A DNA stretch of 64,000 bases. Origin: an uncultured Neglectibacter sp. (lineage in GTDB: Bacteria; Bacillota; Clostridia; Oscillospirales; Acutalibacteraceae). Shown one piece after another: positions 15,889-25,055 of this stretch. The stretch's first letter is position 1, and the number at the start of each line of letters is the position of its first letter. Location: assembly GCA_904419785.1 (NCBI GenBank), contig CAJFSY010000002.1, positions 1 to 64,000 of the forward strand, in the 5' to 3' direction. The translations under genes were made by a program, and so were the position numbers. The notes beneath the pieces are model-generated. The model had not been told where the DNA came from, made no database searches, and saw only the letters and a program-made list of their open reading frames with translations.

Positions 15889-17004
15889 GTGGAAAAGATC
15901 AAGGTCATGTCTGTGTTCGGAACCCGACCGGAGACCATTAAAATGGCGCCTTTAGTCAAGGAACTGGCCCAAAGGGAGGAATTTGAAAGCCTGGTGTGCG
16001 TGACCGCCCAGCACCGCCAGATGCTGGACCAAGTGCTGGACGCTTTTGACATTACCCCCGATTACGACTTGGACATTATGAAGCCGGGGCAAACGCTGTC
16101 GGATATCACGGCCCGGGTCCTGAAAGGGCTGGAAGGTGTGATCCAGAAGGAGCGGCCGGACATGGTGCTGGTCCACGGGGATACCACCACCACTTTCGCT
16201 GGGGCTTTGGCGGCCTATTACGGCCAGGTAGCCGTGGGCCATGTGGAAGCTGGTCTGCGTACATATAACAAATACTCCCCATTTCCGGAGGAGATGAACC
16301 GGCAGTTCGTGGGATGTGTGGCGGATTTGCATTTCGCCCCCACAGAAGGCAGCCGGCAAAATCTGCTGCGGGAAGGCAAGCGCCCCGAGACGATTGTGGT
16401 TACAGGAAACACAGCCATTGACGCCTTGAAAACCACCGTGCGCCAGGATTATTCCGACGAGCTGCTGGAATGGGCCCAAGGCTCCCGGCTGATCGTTCTC
16501 ACTGCCCATCGCCGGGAAAACCTGGGCGAACCCATGCACCGGATGTTCCGTGCTATCCGGCGGGTTGTAGAGGAATTCCCCGACGTGAAAGTGGTGTATC
16601 CAGTCCATTTGAACCCACTGGTCCAAAAGGCGGCGGAGGAAGAATTCGGCGGCTGCGACCGTGTGCGGCTTGTAGAACCCTTGGAGGTCATTGAGTTCCA
16701 CAATCTGCTGGCGCGGTCCTACTTGATTTTGACCGACAGCGGCGGCATCCAAGAGGAAGCCCCTTCGCTGGGCAAGCCGGTCATTGTTCTGCGGGATACT
16801 ACGGAACGGCCCGAGGGCATTGCCGCGGGAACGCTGAAATTGGCCGGTACAGAAGAAGAAACGATTTATACCCTAGTGCGTGAGCTTTTCACCGATGAGG
16901 CGGAATACGCCAGAATGAGCCATGCCAGCAATCCCTATGGAGACGGGGAAGCCAGCGCCCGTATCGCGGACGCTATTCTCCGCTGGAAGCAGGGCAAGGC
17001 GTAA
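15889..17004 (+). CDS. wecB: UDP-N-acetylglucosamine 2-epimerase (non-hydrolysing)
   Basis: 371 residues, full length. It turns UDP-GlcNAc into UDP-ManNAc, the donor for the TagA-like enzyme just upstream. Signatures are FGTRPETIKMAPL at the start, HVEAGLRTYNKYSPFPEEMNR-like substrate motif, TAHRRENLGEP, and the C-domain TDSGGIQEEAPSLGKPVIVLR. The start is GTG at 15889 with GGGAAGGAT 8 bases upstream. An 80-base gap separates it from tagA, with a possible internal promoter. Confidence 0.94.
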   Translation: MEKIKVMSVFGTRPETIKMAPLVKELAQREEFESLVCVTAQHRQMLDQVLDAFDITPDYDLDIMKPGQTLSDITARVLKGLEGVIQKERPDMVLVHGDTTTTFAGALAAYYGQVAVGHVEAGLRTYNKYSPFPEEMNRQFVGCVADLHFAPTEGSRQNLLREGKRPETIVVTGNTAIDALKTTVRQDYSDELLEWAQGSRLIVLTAHRRENLGEPMHRMFRAIRRVVEEFPDVKVVYPVHLNPLVQKAAEEEFGGCDRVRLVEPLEVIEFHNLLARSYLILTDSGGIQEEAPSLGKPVIVLRDTTERPEGIAAGTLKLAGTEEETIYTLVRELFTDEAEYARMSHASNPYGDGEASARIADAILRWKQGKA

Positions 17005-17069
17005 CGGAGGAAAACGCTTGTAAGGAGCTGTGGGGAAATTTTCGCGGAAGGAAGCGGATTTTTCTAACT

Positions 17070-19166
17070 ATGGGAAATGACAAGAAAAAAATGAACGATT
17101 CTCCATTGGGAGAAGCCGCGTTGGAAAAAACGCTGGCATTTCAGCTGAAATTTAAGTTTAGCAAGTGGAATCTCGTGGCCGCTTCGACGGTGCTGTTTTG
17201 CGCGGTGGCCTTTTTTGTTTGGGAACTGGTCCTCTATCTGACAGCGGAAGAGCCCGACTTGGAGTTGGGAGCTTTTGTCGGTTATAGTGTGGGATTTTGG
17301 GTTCTCTCGTTGGTCACGGCTTGCGTGTGCCTTTTGGAAGTGAAGCTTCCCGTTTGGGTGGGAAGGATTTTGAGTTGGTCATTGCTGTTGCTTCTGCCTT
17401 TAGGCGCTTTTGCGGCAGTGGACTATATCAATTCCACCAGAATAGCGGACTTCTCTTTCTGGACGAGCATGGCCAATTATCTTTGCTATTTGATGGTATT
17501 TGCCCTGATCTATGCGGTTTGCCGCCGTGTGTGGGTAACGGCCCTGACAGGGGGATTGGCCTTCTTGATATTTGGCATCGCCAACTATTTTGTGGTGCAG
17601 TTCCGGGGGCAGCCTATTTTGCCTTGGGATATCCAAAGCTTTGGCACAGCTCTGACGGTTTCGGGTGGGTATACATATAAGCCAACTCCCATCATGACTG
17701 TGGCGGCTATGGGATTTCTGCTGGCGGTCGCTCTTTGTGTGAAGCTGGATACCCGGGAAAAGCCGGGCAAAACCTTCTGCTTGGTGGAGCGGTGTGTCTC
17801 TTTGGGTGTGGCTTCCATGCTGTTTGTCATGCTGTTCCCCATGAACGTGATGGCCAGTATGGGCGTTTCCGTGTGGGCTTGGAACCAAAAGACCAGCTCT
17901 GAGATCACCGGCATCACGGCAGGCTTTTTCGCGAATATCCAATTTTTGATGGTAGACAAGCCGGAAGGCTATTCCAACGCGGAAGTGAAAGAGGTCTCAG
18001 AGGAAGCTTCTGAGATCGAGAAGCCCGAGCCGGTGGGCGAACCGGAACAGCTTCCCACCATTATCGCGGTGATGAACGAGTCCTTTACGGACATGGGGAC
18101 TGTGGGGGAAGGAAACATCACCCTCGAACCGGATAACCTTTCCTTTTTCCATTCTTTGCAGCAGTCCGGCGAAGTGGTGTGGGGCACGGCCTATTCCTCT
18201 GTATACGGCGGGAATACCTGCAACAGTGAATACGAGTTCCTTACGGGGAACACTACGGCGTTCCTTCCCACGGGCAGCAAGCCTTATCAGCAGTATGTCG
18301 ATCATGAACAGACCTCCCTGGTCTCGCTGCTGAAAGATACATATGGTTATACGTGCACGGCTATCCATCCTGGCCAGCGCAGCGCTTGGCAGCGTGATAC
18401 CGCTTATGAATACCTGGGGTTTGATGAGTTTATCGATGTGTCTGAGTTCGATGTTCATCGTAAGCTGGAACATGGCTTGACCAGCGATCTTTCCAGCTAT
18501 GAGCAGGTGATCTATGAATATGAGCACCGGGATGAGGACCATCCTTTGTTCCTGTTCAATGTGACCATTCAGAACCACGGCGGCTATGAGGATGAGGATT
18601 ATCGGAACACGGTGCAGGTAAAGGAAGCGCCGGGTGAATATCCTCAGGCGGAACAATATTTAAGCTTGATCAAAAAGTCTGACGAGGCGCTGGAATATCT
18701 TGTTGACTACTTCTCCCAGCAGGAAGAGCCGGTTGTGATTTTGTTCTTTGGCGATCACTGGCCGAACCTGGAGGAGGAATTCCTCACGCAGATGCTGGGG
18801 GAAGATACGGAAAATCCCTCCTTTGAAAGCGTGATGAGAGAATATCAGGTTCCTTTTATGATCTGGGCCAACTACGACTTGGACGGGGAAGAGATCGAAG
18901 CGGTGAGTTTGAATTATCTTTCGGGACTGCTTTTGCGGGCAGCTGGCCTGGAGGGTACGGACTATATCACCTTCTTGGAAGAGCTGCGCCAGACCTTGCC
19001 GGTGATTACGGCAATGGGTGTCATGGATAAAGACGGGAACTGGTATGAGCATGGGGAGGCTACCCCTTATGACGACTTGTTGAACGAATACAACATTTTG
19101 GAATACAACAACGCTTTTGGCGGCGACAGTAAGTTTATGGATGTTTTCACTTTAAAAATCCCTTGA
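17070..19166 (+). CDS. LTA synthase-like phosphoglycerol transferase
   Basis: 698 residues. About six membrane helices (residues 35-290) are followed by an extracellular sulfatase-fold domain (about 328-640). The catalytic Thr383 is in GGNTCNSEYEFLTGN, metal ligands include Glu337 in NESFTD, and a GDHWPN motif near 565. Enzymes of this family move glycerol phosphate from phosphatidylglycerol to lipoteichoic acid or to glycans. The operon context suggests it decorates the ManNAc-containing polymer. The ribosome site is weak (AAGGAAG, 16 bases upstream), so an alternative start is the ATG at 17091. Confidence 0.88.
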   Translation: MGNDKKKMNDSPLGEAALEKTLAFQLKFKFSKWNLVAASTVLFCAVAFFVWELVLYLTAEEPDLELGAFVGYSVGFWVLSLVTACVCLLEVKLPVWVGRILSWSLLLLLPLGAFAAVDYINSTRIADFSFWTSMANYLCYLMVFALIYAVCRRVWVTALTGGLAFLIFGIANYFVVQFRGQPILPWDIQSFGTALTVSGGYTYKPTPIMTVAAMGFLLAVALCVKLDTREKPGKTFCLVERCVSLGVASMLFVMLFPMNVMASMGVSVWAWNQKTSSEITGITAGFFANIQFLMVDKPEGYSNAEVKEVSEEASEIEKPEPVGEPEQLPTIIAVMNESFTDMGTVGEGNITLEPDNLSFFHSLQQSGEVVWGTAYSSVYGGNTCNSEYEFLTGNTTAFLPTGSKPYQQYVDHEQTSLVSLLKDTYGYTCTAIHPGQRSAWQRDTAYEYLGFDEFIDVSEFDVHRKLEHGLTSDLSSYEQVIYEYEHRDEDHPLFLFNVTIQNHGGYEDEDYRNTVQVKEAPGEYPQAEQYLSLIKKSDEALEYLVDYFSQQEEPVVILFFGDHWPNLEEEFLTQMLGEDTENPSFESVMREYQVPFMIWANYDLDGEEIEAVSLNYLSGLLLRAAGLEGTDYITFLEELRQTLPVITAMGVMDKDGNWYEHGEATPYDDLLNEYNILEYNNAFGGDSKFMDVFTLKIP

Positions 19167-19182
19167 GAGGAGCGGCAGCAAT

Positions 19183-19770
19183 ATGCGGCGGACAGCGGTA
19201 CGGCGGGTCAATGAATGGGATGGCCCTTCCATGCTGAAGATATATGCCCACTATGCGGGGACTTCGGCGGCTTCGGAGGAAGAGACTCCGGAATTGCAGG
19301 CCTATGTGCAGCGTATTGACCGTTATACCTATGGCTTGGGATGGCTGCTTTGCGAGATAGACCATCAGACTGTGGGTTTCTGCCATTTGAGCGAGGACCC
19401 CAGCGCCCCTGACGACTTGTTCTCGGTGGAGTTCCGGCTGTATGTCAAGCCGGGCCTGTTCCGGCGGGGAATCGGGACGGCCCTTTGGTCTCTGATGCGG
19501 GATATGATGGAAATGGGGAATCGCCGCCGGGTACTGGCGCGGGTAAAACAAGAGAACCAACCGGCCCAGGCGTTTTTTGAAGCTATGGGATTTGTCCCTT
19601 TGCAGGGACCAGCGCCGGCGGATGAACCGGGCGTTTATTGGTTGGAATACCGGCTGGCTCCCTGGGACAGTGGCGCTCAAAAACCTACGAAACCCTATCT
19701 GGTAGAAGCCGACGACTATGAGAACGCCCGTGAAAAAGCCGCTGATATGGTGGACCTTACAGGAATTTGA
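19183..19770 (+). CDS. GNAT N-acetyltransferase
   Basis: 195 residues. The GNAT core has the acetyl-CoA loop in RRGIGTALWSLM (about 95-106) and the closing block ENQPAQAFFEAMGF. The C-tail of about 40 residues is rich in charged residues and not part of the usual fold. It acetylates an amino group on an unknown substrate. As last gene of the surface-polymer operon (16 bases after the LTA-synthase-like gene), it might acetylate an amino sugar. GAGAGGAG lies 10 bases before the ATG. Confidence 0.85.
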   Translation: MRRTAVRRVNEWDGPSMLKIYAHYAGTSAASEEETPELQAYVQRIDRYTYGLGWLLCEIDHQTVGFCHLSEDPSAPDDLFSVEFRLYVKPGLFRRGIGTALWSLMRDMMEMGNRRRVLARVKQENQPAQAFFEAMGFVPLQGPAPADEPGVYWLEYRLAPWDSGAQKPTKPYLVEADDYENAREKAADMVDLTGI

Positions 19771-19782
19771 CTGACAAAAAGA

Positions 19783-19816
19783 AAGCCGGTGGCTGTTGCC
19801 GCCGGTTTTTTGCTTT
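19783..19816 (+). terminator. Terminator of the surface-polymer operon
   Basis: CCGGTGGC and GCCGCCGG pair around a TGTT loop, followed by six T bases and a second T run. Confidence 0.85.
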
Positions 19817-19868
19817 TTTAAAAAAGAGCAGACTTTGAAAAAAATTTAACAAAATTGTGAACAAGGCA

Positions 19869-19897
19869 TTGTCAAAACAAACGCTTCGTGGTATCAT
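19869..19897 (+). promoter_or_regulatory. Promoter of the oxaloacetate decarboxylase operon
   Basis: TTGTCA (19869-19874), 17 bases, TATCAT (19892-19897). The leader to the first ATG is about 100 bases. Upstream, TTGTGAACAA at 19855-19864 is a small palindrome that resembles part of a Rex or CRP-type site, but a full site is not visible. Confidence 0.65.
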
Positions 19898-20002
19898 AAA
19901 TGTGATTTTGATAAAATGCGGTAGAATGGTGTTTTTTCAAAATCCGACCGTTGTTAGACGTAAGTTTTACCATAACGTCATGACGAAGGGAGGTATAACA
20001 TT

Positions 20003-20290
20003 ATGCCAGAACCCAGTTTGCTCCAAGTGGTCCTGATGGGACTTATTACGGTGTTCGTCGGTTTGATCTGCCTGATCATCATCATCAAGATTATGGGCGC
20101 GATCATGGCCGCTGTCTCCGGCAATAAGGCTTCCACTCCGGCCCCGGTTGCAGCTCCGGCGGCGCCCGCCCCGGTCCCGGCTTCCAATACCGGCAACCAG
20201 CAGTTGGTGGCCGCTATTTCTGCTGCCATCGCTGAGGAAATGGGTGAGGATGTGGACCATATCAAGATCCTTTCCATCCGCCGCCTGTAA
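20003..20290 (+). CDS. oadG: Oxaloacetate decarboxylase gamma-type subunit (OadG)
   Basis: 95 residues: one membrane helix (about 7-35), an Ala/Pro linker, and a C-terminal helix with LVAAISAAIAEEMG and the conserved end IKILSIRRL. In Na+-pumping decarboxylases the gamma subunit anchors the alpha subunit to the membrane beta subunit. GGGAGG lies 9 bases before the ATG. It is first in a gene order gamma, biotin carrier, beta, alpha, which defines the operon. Such small subunits are often missed in annotation. Confidence 0.88.
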   Translation: MPEPSLLQVVLMGLITVFVGLICLIIIIKIMGAIMAAVSGNKASTPAPVAAPAAPAPVPASNTGNQQLVAAISAAIAEEMGEDVDHIKILSIRRL

Positions 20291-20383
20291 GAAGGCAACG
20301 CTCATGGCTTTTCCTCACAAGGAACTGCCAACAGTCTTTCGTTAAAGGAACCCAGAAGTATTTTAACAGAGAGGGAATCAATT

Positions 20384-20743
20384 ATGAGAAAGTATCATGT
20401 GAATGTCAACGGCACTGCTTATGAAGTTTCTGTAGAAGAAGTTAAGGGCGGCGCTGCCCCCGCTCCCGTAGCGGCTCCCGCGCCCGCTGCTGCTCCTGCT
20501 CCCGCCCCGGCTGCTGCTCCTGCTGGCGCTGGCGATCAGGTTACCGCTCCCATGCCCGGCACCATCCTGGATGTGAAAGTGGCTGCTGGCCAGACTGTTA
20601 AGTCCGGCGATGTGCTGATGATCCTGGAAGCTATGAAGATGGAGAACGAGATCATGGCTCCCCATGACGGCACCGTTACCGCTGTGTCCGTTTCCAAAGG
20701 CGCTTCTGTGGAGAGCGGCGCACTCCTTTGCACCATCGCGTAA
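20384..20743 (+). CDS. Biotin carboxyl carrier protein of the decarboxylase
   Basis: 119 residues. The N-end [20 protein letters not shown] leads to a long Ala/Pro swinging linker (about 24-47) and a lipoyl/biotinyl domain with the biotin site Lys in [10 protein letters not shown] (Lys 86 by count). It carries carboxyl groups from the alpha carboxyltransferase to the membrane beta subunit. Here the carrier is a separate protein, not the C-terminal domain of the alpha subunit as in Klebsiella. AGAGAGGGAATC precedes the ATG. Confidence 0.94.
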   Translation: MRKYHVNVNGTAYEVSVEEVKGGAAPAPVAAPAPAAAPAPAPAAAPAGAGDQVTAPMPGTILDVKVAAGQTVKSGDVLMILEAMKMENEIMAPHDGTVTAVSVSKGASVESGALLCTIA

Positions 20744-20791
20744 AGGTGCATCCCTATACAATTAAGTAAGAATAAGGAGTGATTTGACCAA

Positions 20792-21961
20792 ATGGACGCT
20801 ATTGTCAATTTTTTACAGCAGACCGGTTTTTACATTGTTCAGCAAAATCCCTTGAACCTTGTGATGCTGGTCATCTCTTTTGTGTTGCTGTACTTAGCCA
20901 TTGTCAAGAAATTTGAGCCCTTGCTGCTGCTGCCTATCGCATTTGGCATGCTGCTGACCAACCTGCCTGGAGCTGGCATGTATCATGCCGAGTATTTTGC
21001 CGACGGTGTGATCAATTGGGCTGAACTGGGCACTGGCCACGGCGGCTTGATCGATTATCTGTATTTGGGCGTTAAGCTGGGCATTTATCCCTGCTTGATC
21101 TTCGTTGGCGTAGGCGCCATGACCGATTTTGCTCCCCTGATTGCCAACCCCAAGAGCCTGCTGCTGGGCGCTGCCGCTCAGTTGGGCATTTTCGTCACCT
21201 TTGTGGGCGCTCGCCTGCTTGGATTTACCGGCCCCGAGGCTTCCTCTATTGGCATTATCGGCGGCGCTGACGGCCCCACAGCTATCTTCACCACCAGCCA
21301 ATTGGCTCCCCACCTCCTTGGGCCCATCGCTGTGGCTGCCTATTCCTACATGGCTCTGGTGCCTGTGATCCAGCCTCCTATCATGAAGGCTTTGACCACG
21401 AAGGAAGATAGACGTATCCGTATGAAGCAGCTCCGCCCTGTGAGCAAGACGGAGAAGATTCTGTTCCCCATCATCGTGACTGTGTTCGTTTCCTTCATGG
21501 TGCCCTCCGCTGCTCCGCTGATCGGCTGCCTGATGCTGGGCAACCTGATGCGTGAGTCCGGTGTGGTTGACCGTTTGAGCAAGACTGTGCAGAACGAGCT
21601 GATGAACATCGTTACCATCTTCCTGGGCATCTCCGTAGGCGCAACCGCTACTGCTGAAAACTTCCTGAACATGCAGACTCTGGCAATTCTGGCTATGGGT
21701 ATTGTGGCGTTTGGCTTCGGCACTGCCGGCGGCGTACTGCTTGGCAAGCTGATGAACGTGTTCTCCAAGGAGAAGGTCAATCCCCTGATCGGTTCCGCTG
21801 GTGTTTCCGCCGTTCCCATGGCTGCCCGTGTTTCTCAGGTTGTGGGTCAGAAAGAGGACCCCTCCAACTTCCTGCTGATGCACGCTATGGGCCCCAACGT
21901 GGCCGGCGTTATCGGTTCTGCCGTGGCGGCTGGCGTGCTGCTGGCCCTGTTCGGCGCGTAA
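20792..21961 (+). CDS. oadB: Na+-transporting decarboxylase beta subunit (OadB)
   Basis: 389 residues with about ten membrane segments. The hallmark [10 protein letters not shown] carries the Asp needed for decarboxylation and Na+ binding, and [26 protein letters not shown] and the C-terminal [14 protein letters not shown] are conserved. It decarboxylates carboxybiotin and exports Na+, making a sodium gradient. The family also serves methylmalonyl-CoA and glutaconyl-CoA decarboxylases; the alpha subunit downstream decides the substrate. AATAAGGAGTGA precedes the ATG. Confidence 0.95.
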   Translation: MDAIVNFLQQTGFYIVQQNPLNLVMLVISFVLLYLAIVKKFEPLLLLPIAFGMLLTNLPGAGMYHAEYFADGVINWAELGTGHGGLIDYLYLGVKLGIYPCLIFVGVGAMTDFAPLIANPKSLLLGAAAQLGIFVTFVGARLLGFTGPEASSIGIIGGADGPTAIFTTSQLAPHLLGPIAVAAYSYMALVPVIQPPIMKALTTKEDRRIRMKQLRPVSKTEKILFPIIVTVFVSFMVPSAAPLIGCLMLGNLMRESGVVDRLSKTVQNELMNIVTIFLGISVGATATAENFLNMQTLAILAMGIVAFGFGTAGGVLLGKLMNVFSKEKVNPLIGSAGVSAVPMAARVSQVVGQKEDPSNFLLMHAMGPNVAGVIGSAVAAGVLLALFGA

Positions 21962-22006
21962 GCGCGTTTCTGTGACTTTACACAGGGAAAGGAAATGGCT
22001 TAAGAT

Positions 22007-23458
22007 ATGGCAAAAAATCCCCTTAAGATAATGGATACCATCCTGCGTGACGCACACCAGTCCCAGGCTGCTACCCGTATGAAGATCGAGGACATGATCC
22101 CCATTCTGCCCGTGTTGGACAGCATTGGGTATTGGTCTCTGGAATGCTGGGGCGGCGCCACATTCGACGTGTGCATGCGCTTTTTGAACGAGGATCCGTG
22201 GGAGCGTCTGCGCACCTTGAAAAAGGGCCTGCCCAACACCAAGCTGCAAATGCTGCTCCGCGGCCAGAACATTCTGGGCTATCGTCACTATGCTGACGAC
22301 GTGGTGGAAGCATTCTGCAAGAAGTCCATTGAAAACGGCATCGACGTGGTGCGTATTTTCGATGCTCTGAACGACCCCCGCAACATGGAAGCCGCTATGA
22401 AGTTCGTAAAAGAGTACGGCGGCATGGTAGAGGCTGCTATCAGCTACACCAAGAGCCCCGTGCACAGCGAAGAATACTTCGTGAAGCTGGCTATGAAGCT
22501 GGAAAAGATGGGTGCAGATACCATCTGCATCAAGGATATGGCAAACCTGCTGCTGCCTTATGACGCTTATTCTCTGGTGAAGAAGCTGAAGGAGAATGTC
22601 AGCGTGCCGATCCATCTGCATACTCACAATACCACTGGTACCGGCGATATGACCAACCTGATGGCTGCTCAGGCCGGTGTGGACATTGTGGACTGCGCTT
22701 TGTCTCCCTTGGCAAACGGTACTTCCCAGCCCGCTACCGAGTCCATGGTCGCTACCCTGCAGGGTACCAGCCGCGACACTGGTTTGAATATGGAGAAGCT
22801 GGTGGAGGCTGCTGCCCACTTCCGGAATGTTGCCCAGAAGCTGGACATCAACCCCAAAGTGTTGAAGGTGGACGTAAACACCCTGCTGTATCAGGTGCCC
22901 GGCGGTATGCTGTCCAACCTGATCTCTCAGTTGAAGCAGGCCAACGCAGAGAACAAGTATTACGACGTGTTGGAAGAGATCCCCAACGTGCGGAAAGACT
23001 TCGGCTATCCGCCCCTGGTTACTCCTACCAGCCAGATCGTTGGTTCTCAGGCTGTGCTGAACGTATTGGCAGGCGAGCGTTACAAGATGATCACCAAGGA
23101 ATCCAAGGGCTTGCTCCGTGGCGAGTATGGCCAGCTGCCCGGCGAGGTCAACGAGGAAGTGCGCAAGAAGGCTATCGGCAACGACGAAGTCATCACCTGC
23201 CGTCCCGCCGACCTGCTGGAGCCCGAGATGGAGAAACTCCGCGCCGAGTGCAAGGAAAAGGGCATTGGCAAGTGCGAAGAGGATTACCTCAGCTATGCTC
23301 TGTTCCCCCAGGTGGCTCAGAAGTTCCTGGAGTGGCGTGACAATCCCCACAAGGAAGAGCCTGCTGCTCCGGCAGCGCCGGCTGCGGCTCCCGCTGCTCC
23401 CAAGAGCAACGGCCCCCGCACCTTGGTTGTGGAAGATTTGACCAACGGCAAGTTCTAA
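22007..23458 (+). CDS. oadA: Oxaloacetate decarboxylase alpha (carboxyltransferase) subunit
   Basis: 483 residues. The TIM barrel opens with IMDTILRDAHQSQAATRM and has ECWGGATFDVCMRFLNEDPWERL, the metal-site HLHTHNTTGTG, the carbamylated Lys in CIKDMANLL, and the PYC-OADA domain (about 300-450). It moves CO2 from oxaloacetate (or pyruvate in reverse) to biotin. There is no biotinyl domain: after an Ala/Pro tail (about 451-468) the protein ends in a 15-residue stretch. It therefore relies on the carrier encoded two genes upstream. Codon use matches the operon and the gene ends at a terminator. Confidence 0.93.
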   Translation: MAKNPLKIMDTILRDAHQSQAATRMKIEDMIPILPVLDSIGYWSLECWGGATFDVCMRFLNEDPWERLRTLKKGLPNTKLQMLLRGQNILGYRHYADDVVEAFCKKSIENGIDVVRIFDALNDPRNMEAAMKFVKEYGGMVEAAISYTKSPVHSEEYFVKLAMKLEKMGADTICIKDMANLLLPYDAYSLVKKLKENVSVPIHLHTHNTTGTGDMTNLMAAQAGVDIVDCALSPLANGTSQPATESMVATLQGTSRDTGLNMEKLVEAAAHFRNVAQKLDINPKVLKVDVNTLLYQVPGGMLSNLISQLKQANAENKYYDVLEEIPNVRKDFGYPPLVTPTSQIVGSQAVLNVLAGERYKMITKESKGLLRGEYGQLPGEVNEEVRKKAIGNDEVITCRPADLLEPEMEKLRAECKEKGIGKCEEDYLSYALFPQVAQKFLEWRDNPHKEEPAAPAAPAAAPAAPKSNGPRTLVVEDLTNGKF

Positions 23459-23469
23459 AATAAAATGGA

Positions 23470-23500
23470 AGGGCGTCCCGAATGGGGCGCTCTTTTTTTG
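23470..23500 (+). terminator. Terminator of the oad operon
   Basis: AGGGCGTCCC (23470-23479) pairs with GGGGCGCTCT (23484-23493) with two G-T pairs, then seven T bases. Confidence 0.85.
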
Positions 23501-23513
23501 TGCTGTGCTAGTC

Positions 23514-23542
23514 TTGTATTTGCTGCAGAAATAGAGTACACT
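23514..23542 (+). promoter_or_regulatory. Promoter of the HdeD-like gene
   Basis: TTGTAT (23514-23519), 17 bases, TACACT (23537-23542), followed by a 54-base leader. Confidence 0.6.
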
Positions 23543-23596
23543 AAAAGCAGTAAATCGTGCCCTGGGGTGACGGTAGTTGATAAAGGAGGTTTTCTC

Positions 23597-24124
23597 ATGC
23601 TGAAAAGTATCCGCAATAGCTTGATTTTGACATCGCTGTTATATGTTATCTTAGGTTTGATGTTACTGATGATGCCTGAGCTGTCCCTAGGATTTGCCTG
23701 CCTGCTGATTGGTGGCGTGACCATCTTTTACGGTGTGGTACGAATTGTGGCCTATGTTCGCGGCGGGGCCAATGGGGACAAATTTGATTTATTTGTGGGA
23801 GTCTTGCTGGTCTTGCTGGGGCTGTTTTTGTTGGTGTGGACCCGTTTTTTGGTGGCGTTGATTCCTGTGGTTCTAGGCATTTACATTATGATCGACAGTT
23901 TTACCGCCATAAAAAAATCCCTGGATATGAAAGCGTTGGGGTTCCAGAACTGGTGGATTTCCTGTTTGGTAGCGGGGGTGCTGGCAATTTGCGGTTTGGT
24001 AATGGTGTTGAATCCGTTCTCTACTGTAGAAGCCTTGGTGATGTTTATCGGCCTAGGGTTCCTTCTTGACGGGGTATACACATTGGTCAACACTATTTTG
24101 TATGAGCGGCTGTTCCGAAATTGA
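23597..24124 (+). CDS. HdeD/DUF308 family membrane protein
   Basis: 175 residues, nearly all membrane: six hydrophobic helices with short loops, including LLIGGVTIFYGVVRIV and FIGLGFLLDGVYTLVN, the internal repeat typical of HdeD/DUF308 proteins. E. coli HdeD is linked to acid resistance at high cell density, but for clostridial members no function is proven. The ATG at 23597 has AAAGGAGG at an ideal distance. It is a single-gene unit. Confidence 0.85.
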   Translation: MLKSIRNSLILTSLLYVILGLMLLMMPELSLGFACLLIGGVTIFYGVVRIVAYVRGGANGDKFDLFVGVLLVLLGLFLLVWTRFLVALIPVVLGIYIMIDSFTAIKKSLDMKALGFQNWWISCLVAGVLAICGLVMVLNPFSTVEALVMFIGLGFLLDGVYTLVNTILYERLFRN

Positions 24125-24135
24125 TAGATAAAAGC

Positions 24136-24168
24136 AAAAAGCCTTCCCACAGCGGGAAGGCTTTTTCT
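24136..24168. terminator. Two-way terminator
   Basis: A 13-bp stem AAAAAGCCTTCCC/GGGAAGGCTTTTT with A and T tracts on both sides, placed between the convergent HdeD-like and TIM-barrel genes. Confidence 0.9.
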
Positions 24169-24179
24169 TTTCGTAAAAG

Positions 24180-24971
24180 TTAGATCCCAGCAATTTGGGA
24201 CAAATTACGAAGATAGGCGAGAGATTGGGAAATCTGCGGGAGGCCGCCAGGCATGGAACCTTCCAGGGACATGCGTCCCGTGTAGCCGATGGCTTTCAGT
24301 GCACGGAAAAACGAAAGGTAATCCTCACCATCCTCCGGCAAGGGGATGAGCCGGTTGTTTTTGGCGCTGGCGATATGGGTGTGGCATAATGCCCCTTTAT
24401 AGCGGGAGATCTCTTCCAAAGATTCCTTTTCCATATCAAAATGGTAAAGGTCTACCAACAGCCGTAGATTGGGGTGGTCTACCGCTTGTACCAGCTGAAA
24501 GCTTTCCTTGCTGGAAGTGAGGATGTTGCATTCCTTACGGTTAAGGGGTTCAACACAGCAAATAATGCCGTGGGCTTTCATGGCTGGGGCAATATGTTCT
24601 TTACACAATTCTATAAGCTGGGAAAAACCTTGGTCATAGGGAAAACCGTCGGGTACACGGCGGCTTCCTCTGCTGCCGAACACCAGCACTTTGGCCCCCA
24701 AGACGACCGCTTTCGGAAGGTTCTCGGCCAAATACCGGTCTACCAAAGTAAAGTCGGTTTCCGGTCCGGTTAGATGCAGTGTGCCGGGAAAGAACACGTT
24801 CATCGCTTCCAAAGTCACACCGCAGGCAGTCAGTTGAGCGGCCCGCTCTTTTACTTGAGATAGCGTTTTGTCTTGCAGGGAAGAAAAAGCAACTTCCACA
24901 TAATCGGCGCCGGTATCAGGTAACGCCAGAATCTGGTCCTCCCATAAAGAAGTACAACACCCGAATTTCAT
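24180..24971 (-). CDS. Sugar phosphate isomerase/epimerase-like TIM-barrel protein
   Basis: 263 residues of the xylose-isomerase-like TIM barrel (AP endonuclease 2) superfamily. Metal ligands can be placed: Glu in CVEPLN, Asp in LVDLYHFD, His in CHTHIAS and Glu in MSLEGSM. These proteins isomerise or epimerise keto-sugars or inositol derivatives; the substrate is not evident. AAGGTGATT precedes the ATG. It is downstream of the AlkD-like gene by 78 bases, with a hairpin between, so it may be transcribed with it in part. Confidence 0.82.
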   Translation of the reverse strand: MKFGCCTSLWEDQILALPDTGADYVEVAFSSLQDKTLSQVKERAAQLTACGVTLEAMNVFFPGTLHLTGPETDFTLVDRYLAENLPKAVVLGAKVLVFGSRGSRRVPDGFPYDQGFSQLIELCKEHIAPAMKAHGIICCVEPLNRKECNILTSSKESFQLVQAVDHPNLRLLVDLYHFDMEKESLEEISRYKGALCHTHIASAKNNRLIPLPEDGEDYLSFFRALKAIGYTGRMSLEGSMPGGLPQISQSLAYLRNLSQIAGI

Positions 24972-25034
24972 GAATAATCACCTTAAAAAATGCAAAATTA
25001 TTGTCACTATTGATTGCCTAAAAGCGTCTAATCA

Positions 25035-25055
25035 CTGTGAGAGTGTCTCTCACAG
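25035..25055. other. Perfect 9-bp hairpin at the end of the AlkD-like gene
   Basis: CTGTGAGAG (25035-25043) and CTCTCACAG (25047-25055) with a 3-base loop overlap the AlkD-like stop codon. On the minus strand no T run follows. It may protect an mRNA 3' end or weaken read-through into the TIM-barrel gene. Confidence 0.45.

Noticed and set aside
19850-19870. Rex-binding site before the oad operon
   Set aside because: Only partial half-sites are visible and their order is wrong for a full palindrome.
20894-23350. 818-residue open frame antisense to oadB and oadA
   Set aside because: It mirrors codon bias of the real genes, is His/Gln-rich low-complexity, has no ribosome site or family motif, and the sense genes are certain.
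22007-23458. Reading oadA as the B subunit of a two-part pyruvate carboxylase
   Set aside because: The neighbours are the gamma and beta membrane subunits, which belong to a decarboxylase pump; no biotin carboxylase gene is nearby.
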